Both the position numbers and the translations under genes were made by a program. Shown piece after piece: positions 4,692-8,490 of a DNA stretch of 8,490 bases. Source of the DNA: JBFMEX01 sp040752215 (GTDB lineage Bacteria > Pseudomonadota > Alphaproteobacteria > Rhizobiales > Hyphomicrobiaceae); NCBI GenBank assembly GCA_040752215.1, contig JBFMEX010000041.1:1-8490 (forward strand), in the 5' to 3' direction. The notes beneath the pieces were generated by a model. It made no database searches. It was not told the DNA's origin and saw only the letters and a program-made list of their open reading frames with translations. Each line of letters starts with the position of its first letter. Position 1 is the stretch's first letter.

Positions 4692-5636
4692 ATGGGGAGG
4701 GACCGGCCCTTGCTCTCGCGCAGGCAGCTGCTCAAAGGCTTCACCGCGTTCGGCGCCGGCGGCGCCGGCTTCGGCGGCTATGCCGTCGCCGAACCGTGGC
4801 GGCTCCAGGTCACGCGCTATCGCATCGCGCCGAGTGCCTGGCCGGCCGGCCTCTCGCTCAGGCTCGCCGTGCTCGCCGACCTGCACGTCTGCGATCCGTG
4901 GATGGGGCTTGGCCGGCTCGAGGCGATCGTCGCGCGCACCAACGCGCTCGGGGCCGACGCCGTGCTGCTGCTCGGCGACTACATCGCCGGCGACGGCATG
5001 AGCCGGGTCTCGGAGCCGGTCCCGCTCGCGGCGTGGACCAAGGTTCTTGCCGGTCTCGAGGCGCCGCTCGGCACGCATGCGGTGCTCGGCAACCACGACT
5101 GGTGGGACGACGCCGACGCCCAGCACCGCCGCCAGGGCCCGACCCGCGTCGGCCGCGCACTGGAGGCCGCCGGCATCCCCGTCTACGACAACGCGTCGTG
5201 CCGGCTCGCCAAGCACGGCCAGCCGTTCTGGCTTGCCGGCCTCGGCAGCCAGTGGGCGCTCTACCCGCGTCACGGCAGCTGGCGGCGCACGCTACGCATT
5301 CCCTATGAAGGCGTCGACGACCTCGGCGGCACGCTTGCGGCGATCGGCGACGACGCGCCGATTGTCCTGATGGCACACGAGCCGGACATCTTCGCCCACG
5401 TGCCGGACCGCGTCGCGCTGACGCTCTCCGGCCACACCCACGGCGGTCAGGTCCAGCTGATGGGCTATGCGCCGATCGTCCCCTCGCGCTATGGACGGCG
5501 CTACGCCTACGGCCACATCGAGGAGGGAGAGAGAAGCCTCGTCGTTTCCGGCGGCCTCGGCTGCAGCGGCGTTCCCGTTCGCTTCGGGCGCCCGCCGGAG
5601 ATCGTGGTGGTGGAGATCGGATCGGCATCCGTATGA
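4692..5636 (+). CDS. Tat-exported calcineurin-like metallophosphoesterase (YkuE/YaeI-like)
   Basis: A 314-residue metal-dependent phosphoesterase. The N-terminus carries a twin-arginine signal, SRRQLLKG (9-16), followed by a Gly/Ala-rich hydrophobic stretch (17-33), so a folded, metal-loaded enzyme is probably exported to the periplasm or held by its signal anchor. The metal-binding motifs are in order: D63 and H65 in LADLH, D96 in LLGDY, N134 and H135 in LGNHD, H229 in MAHEPD, and H248 and H250 in SGHTHGG. This resembles the YkuE/YaeI/LpxG branch, which includes phospholipid or UDP-diacylglucosamine phosphodiesterases. The substrate here is not determined. I chose ATG 4692 because the frame upstream to 4596 looks non-coding and would bury the Tat signal. 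A TTG at 4710 preceded by GGGGAGGG is an alternative that gives MLSRRQLLKG. It overlaps ybgC by 4 nt. Confidence 0.92.
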   Translation: MGRDRPLLSRRQLLKGFTAFGAGGAGFGGYAVAEPWRLQVTRYRIAPSAWPAGLSLRLAVLADLHVCDPWMGLGRLEAIVARTNALGADAVLLLGDYIAGDGMSRVSEPVPLAAWTKVLAGLEAPLGTHAVLGNHDWWDDADAQHRRQGPTRVGRALEAAGIPVYDNASCRLAKHGQPFWLAGLGSQWALYPRHGSWRRTLRIPYEGVDDLGGTLAAIGDDAPIVLMAHEPDIFAHVPDRVALTLSGHTHGGQVQLMGYAPIVPSRYGRRYAYGHIEEGERSLVVSGGLGCSGVPVRFGRPPEIVVVEIGSASV

Positions 5637-6118
5637 GTAGCAGTGACTGGCCCGATATCGCTGGCCGCATCGTCGAGGACGCCACGGGGCTGCACCACGT
5701 GCTGCCGGTGCGCGTCTACTTCGAGGACACAGATGCCGGCGGCGTCGCGTACCACGCCAGCTACGTGCGCTGGGCCGAGCGCGGGCGCACCGATTTCCTG
5801 CGCCTGCTCGGCACCGACGCGCGGCGCCTGATCGACGGCACCGACAGCCACGAGCCGGCGGCATTCGTCGTCCGGCGCATGAATTGCGACTTCCTGCGCC
5901 CGGCGCGGATGGACGACCTGCTCGAGGTCGTGACGCGGGTCAAGGAGCTCGGCGGCGCCAGCGTCACGCTGCTGCAGGCCGTGAGATCCGCCGGCCGCAC
6001 CGTATTCGAGGCCGAGGTGACGGTGGTGCTCGTCGCCGTCTCGGGCAAGCCGCTGCGCCTCTCGCATGCGATCCGGGAAGCGTTCGAGCGCGGCCAGCGG
6101 GCCTTGCCGCCCGCCTGA
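5633..6118 (+). CDS. ybgC: Tol-Pal system-associated acyl-CoA thioesterase YbgC
   Basis: A hotdog-fold acyl-CoA thioesterase of the YbgC/4-hydroxybenzoyl-CoA thioesterase family that accompanies the Tol-Pal genes in most proteobacteria. It is cytoplasmic and has been linked to phospholipid metabolism. The signature VYFEDTDAGGVAYHASYVRW runs from 28 to 47. It includes the likely catalytic D34 and nearby H41, followed by AERGRTDFLR. The 161-residue product is longer than E. coli YbgC (about 134), through roughly 16 extra N-terminal residues and a slightly longer C-terminus. The ATG overlaps the phosphoesterase stop as ATGA, which supports the start and implies translational coupling. ybgC usually lies directly before tolQ. 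Here a carbonic anhydrase gene and a 348-nt gap separate them. Confidence 0.95.
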   Translation: MSSSDWPDIAGRIVEDATGLHHVLPVRVYFEDTDAGGVAYHASYVRWAERGRTDFLRLLGTDARRLIDGTDSHEPAAFVVRRMNCDFLRPARMDDLLEVVTRVKELGGASVTLLQAVRSAGRTVFEAEVTVVLVAVSGKPLRLSHAIREAFERGQRALPPA

Positions 6119-6124
6119 GCCGAA

Positions 6125-6170
6125 GCCCCGGGGTGGACAATGCCCGGCCGCAAGCGGATGATCCCGGGGC
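6125..6170 (+). repeat. Inverted repeat between ybgC and the carbonic anhydrase gene
   Basis: GCCCCGGG (6125-6132) and CCCGGGGC (6163-6170) are perfect 8-bp reverse complements separated by 30 nt, which contain a possible small inner stem (CCGC with GCGG). It lies 7 nt after the ybgC stop and 23 nt before the next ATG. No U-tract follows. It could be a REP-like palindrome or an attenuating or mRNA-stabilising structure. Confidence 0.5.
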
Positions 6171-6192
6171 ACGCAACTCCGGGGGGAGCGCG

Positions 6193-6882
6193 ATGACGAC
6201 CGAGAAGGACCAGACCGGCCTCGATCTCGACATCAAGGACGCGATCGAGGGCCACGAGCGATTCCGCGCCGCCTTCGAGCGCGACAAAGCATTCTTCAAG
6301 AGCCTCGCCACCAAGAAGCAGAAACCACGCCTTCTCTGGATCGGCTGCTCCGACAGCCGGGTGGTGCCGGCGCAGATCACCAACGCCGATCCCGGGGAGC
6401 TGTTCGAGGTTCGCAACGTCGCCAACTCGGTGCCGCCCGCCGGCATGGACGACACCTCCGTCGGCGCGGCGATCGAGTATGCGGTCGGCCATCTCGGCAT
6501 CGACGACATCGTCGTGTGCGGCCACACCGGCTGCGGCGGCATCAACGCGCTCGCCGAGCCGATCCCGCCCGACCGCGAGGCGCACCTGGGTCGCTGGGTG
6601 GAGCTGACCCGGCCCGCGCATCGGCTGATCGCTGCCGCCGGCGTCGCCGAGGTCGACCGTCACGTCGAGACCGTCAAGGCGCACGTTCAGTTCCAGATCG
6701 ACAATCTTCTCACCTACGAGATCGTGCGCGAGGCGGTTGCCGCCGGCCGGCTTGGCCTGCACGGCTGGCTGTACGTGATGGAGGAGGGCGTGATCCTCGC
6801 CTACGATCCGGCCGATGGCCACTGGCGCGACCTCGTCGATATGGTCAGGGGAGAGGTGGCCCAGGATGGACAACCGAGTTGA
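6193..6882 (+). CDS. Beta-class carbonic anhydrase
   Basis: A zinc enzyme that interconverts CO2 and bicarbonate in the cytoplasm. The 229-residue product has the full beta-class metal and active-site set: C52, D54 and R56 in CSDSR (52-56), and H111 and C114 in HTGC (111-114), preceded by IVVCG. The substrate-pocket segment EVRNVANSVPP (72-82) and the C-terminal LGLHGWLYVMEEGVI (187-201) are also typical. A strong ribosome binding site (GGGGGGAG, 6181-6188) at correct spacing decides the ATG at 6193. The same frame stays open upstream to 5884, but that part overlaps ybgC and is not coding-like. The gene sits between ybgC and tolQ, an unusual place, behind a palindrome and ahead of a long leader, which suggests it was inserted into an ancestral ybgC-tolQ operon. 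A role in the Tol system is not implied. Confidence 0.96.
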   Translation: MTTEKDQTGLDLDIKDAIEGHERFRAAFERDKAFFKSLATKKQKPRLLWIGCSDSRVVPAQITNADPGELFEVRNVANSVPPAGMDDTSVGAAIEYAVGHLGIDDIVVCGHTGCGGINALAEPIPPDREAHLGRWVELTRPAHRLIAAAGVAEVDRHVETVKAHVQFQIDNLLTYEIVREAVAAGRLGLHGWLYVMEEGVILAYDPADGHWRDLVDMVRGEVAQDGQPS

Positions 6883-6985
6883 TTCGCGACGTGGTATCTG
6901 CAGTCTTGCGAGACGGTAGATAACCCGTGACGTGCTCTCGGAGCTACCGCGCGCCTCCATCGTGCCGCTCTCTACACTTTCAGTT

Positions 6986-7019
6986 GTTGAGCGACCGCAC
7001 GCCCCGCTCGTCGCTGAAC
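6986..7019 (+). terminator. Possible hairpin downstream of carbonic anhydrase
   Basis: GTT plus AGCGAC (6986-6988 and 6990-6995) pairs with GTCGCT plus AAC (7010-7015 and 7017-7019). This makes a nine-pair stem with one G-G mismatch and a 14-nt loop. The downstream sequence has only a short T run (GATTTG), so termination is possible but unproven. Confidence 0.3.
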
Positions 7020-7190
7020 GCTGCTCGATTTGAGCCCGAATCTGGGGATAGTCTGCACCATAGGGGGCGCACAGGAGCCCTTGTTTGGTCATATTGCGCG
7101 GCAACATGCCCGAGCGTGCCGCGGTGCGGGCGAATGCTTTGTGCTCTGTCGGTGCATTTCGGCCGCGAGACGGGGCGCGGCACGGCGAGG

Positions 7191-7205
7191 GGCGGCGTCA
7201 CCGCC
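7191..7205 (+). promoter_or_regulatory. Small hairpin in the tolQ leader
   Basis: GGCGG (7191-7195) and CCGCC (7201-7205) form a short perfect stem with loop CGTCA. It ends 25 nt before the tolQ ATG, just outside the ribosome footprint. Any regulatory role is speculative. Confidence 0.3.
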
Positions 7206-7230
7206 AGCGGGGCCTTCTGCGGAAAATGAG

Positions 7231-7947
7231 ATGAATCCGGCCGATATCATACAATCGACTTTGGAGGGCGCGGGTGGCGATGGCTTCTCCTTCCTCGGGC
7301 TTTTTCTCCAGGCGCACATCGTCGTCAAGGTGGTGATGATCGGCTTGATGCTCGCCTCCGTCTGGTCGTGGGCGATCATCGTCGAGAAGCTGTTCTCGTT
7401 CCGCCGCGCGCGCGTCGAATCGGAGCGGTTCGAGCAGATGTTCTGGTCGGGCCAGTCGCTCGACGAACTCTACACCGGGCTCGCGCGCGGTCCGGCGATC
7501 ACCATGGCGGCGCTGTTCGTCGCCGCGATGCGCGAATGGAAGCGCTCGGTCGAGGGCAACATCCGAGCCCTCGGCGGCATCCAGCTGCGCGTCGAGAAGG
7601 TGATGGACGTCACCATCAGCCGCGAGATGGAGCGCCTCGAGCGCCGCCTGCTGTTCCTCGCCACCGTCGGCTCGACGGCGCCGTTCATCGGCCTGTTCGG
7701 GACCGTGTGGGGCATCATGACCAGCTTCCAGGCGATCGCGGTATCGAAGAACACCAACCTCGCGGTCGTGGCGCCGGGCATCGCCGAAGCCTTGTTCGCC
7801 ACCGCGCTCGGCCTGCTGGCGGCCATTCCCGCCGTGATCTTCTACAACAAGTTCTCGGCCGACTCCGCGCGCATCGCCCAGCGGCTCGAGGCCTTCGCCG
7901 ACGAGTTCGCCGCGATCGTATCGCGCCAGATCGACGTCAGGACCTGA
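7231..7947 (+). CDS. tolQ: Tol-Pal system inner-membrane protein TolQ
   Basis: TolQ is the MotA/TolQ/ExbB-type proton-channel subunit. With TolR it uses the proton-motive force to energise TolA, for outer-membrane constriction at division and for lipid homeostasis. The 238-residue product has three membrane helices at about 29-52, 137-165 and 178-207, with the large cytoplasmic loop between the first two. Family motifs are GLFGTVWGIMTSF (154-166) and ATALGLLAAIPAVIFYNKF (190-208). These contain conserved small and threonine residues that line the ion path. ATG 7231 (MNPADII) fits family length. The frame is open further upstream to 7030, but that extension is Arg/Cys-rich and not TolQ-like. 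The ribosome binding site is modest (GGAAAATGAG). The next gene, tolR, begins 13 nt after the stop. Confidence 0.96.
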   Translation: MNPADIIQSTLEGAGGDGFSFLGLFLQAHIVVKVVMIGLMLASVWSWAIIVEKLFSFRRARVESERFEQMFWSGQSLDELYTGLARGPAITMAALFVAAMREWKRSVEGNIRALGGIQLRVEKVMDVTISREMERLERRLLFLATVGSTAPFIGLFGTVWGIMTSFQAIAVSKNTNLAVVAPGIAEALFATALGLLAAIPAVIFYNKFSADSARIAQRLEAFADEFAAIVSRQIDVRT

Positions 7948-7960
7948 GCGGGGCCAAGCC

Positions 7961-8433
<473 letters not shown>

Positions 8434-8437
<4 letters not shown>

Positions 8438-8490
8438 CGCCGATCCGGGCAATGGTGGGGCCGACCCCGACACCGGCCGCGCGTGGCGAC
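8434..8490 (+). CDS. tolA: Probable TolA N-terminus, truncated by the window edge
   Basis: Immediately after tolR an open frame begins at GTG 8434, overlapping the tolR TGA as GTGA. It reads MTPIRAMVGPTPTPAARGD to the window end without a stop. An in-frame ATG at 8452 is an alternative start. The visible residues are too few to identify the protein. The call rests on gene order, because tolA follows tolR in nearly all Tol-Pal operons. TolA normally has a short cytoplasmic lead before its membrane helix, compatible with what is seen. AAGGG (8425-8429) could serve as ribosome binding site. Confidence 0.5.

Larger units (their letters stand above)
6883..7230. other. 348-nt gap between carbonic anhydrase and tolQ
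   Basis: I see no convincing gene here. A same-strand frame at 6927-7229 needs a GTG start and gives a Cys/Arg/Ser-rich peptide without coding character. Small inverted repeats are present at 6914-6949, 6986-7019 and 7191-7205. No clear -35/-10 pair or U-run terminator stands out, although the length and the break from carbonic anhydrase suggest that the tolQ promoter lies within it. Confidence 0.55.

Noticed and set aside
5761..7107. Minus-strand frame of 448 codons across ybgC, carbonic anhydrase and the gap
   Set aside because: It is antisense to two strongly supported genes and runs through non-coding DNA; no domain is recognisable.
6927..7229. 100-residue frame directly before tolQ
   Set aside because: It has a GTG start without a good ribosome site and a Cys/Ser/Arg-rich composition unlike the neighbouring genes; its stop close to tolQ appears coincidental.

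Overview
The window is a high-GC chromosomal segment with every convincing gene on the + strand. Gene content, protein signatures (for example the YebC N-terminus and RuvC's IRIIGIDPGLRRTGWG) and a TTAA-N7-TTAAC site of the CtrA type point to an alphaproteobacterium, most likely of the order Hyphomicrobiales (Rhizobiales). The genus cannot be read from this sequence. Most of the window is conserved housekeeping DNA, and no undescribed multi-gene system is evident. The unusual material is in the spacers.

Layout. 1-378: non-coding leader with a run of 17 G, a CtrA-like box and a GC-rich hairpin. 379-1128: yebC. 1230-1412: a 60-residue charged small protein starting at GTG. 1490-2020: ruvC, whose start codon lies in the loop of a perfect 6-bp inverted repeat. 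2022-2430: a repeat island flanked by two copies of ATGATCGG, the second being the start of ruvA. 2423-3046: ruvA. 3043-3477: a small four-helix membrane protein of unknown function, overlapping ruvA by 4 nt. 3526-4590: ruvB. 4692-5636: a Tat-exported calcineurin-like metallophosphoesterase. 5633-6118: ybgC, overlapping the phosphoesterase by 4 nt. 6193-6882: a beta-class carbonic anhydrase. 6883-7230: a 348-nt gap. 7231-7947 tolQ, 7961-8437 tolR, and from 8434 the probable start of tolA, cut by the window end.

How the genes work together. RuvA and RuvB form the Holliday-junction branch-migration motor and RuvC is the resolvase. YebC is a translation or regulatory factor often found beside them. 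YbgC, TolQ, TolR and TolA belong to the Tol-Pal envelope complex. The two blocks are commonly adjacent in alphaproteobacteria. Here extra genes lie among them: a membrane protein between ruvA and ruvB, a phosphoesterase between ruvB and ybgC, and a carbonic anhydrase plus a long leader between ybgC and tolQ.

The main item for follow-up is the ruvC-ruvA junction. A strong Shine-Dalgarno and an ATG encoding MIGVLRG sit directly after ruvC. About 400 nt of inverted, hairpin-rich repeats follow, and then the real ruvA start encodes MIGKLKG. This looks like an insertion at the original ruvA start that duplicated its target and so rebuilt the gene. The open frame from the first ATG ends in an ATGA overlap with ruvA, so translational coupling may have survived.
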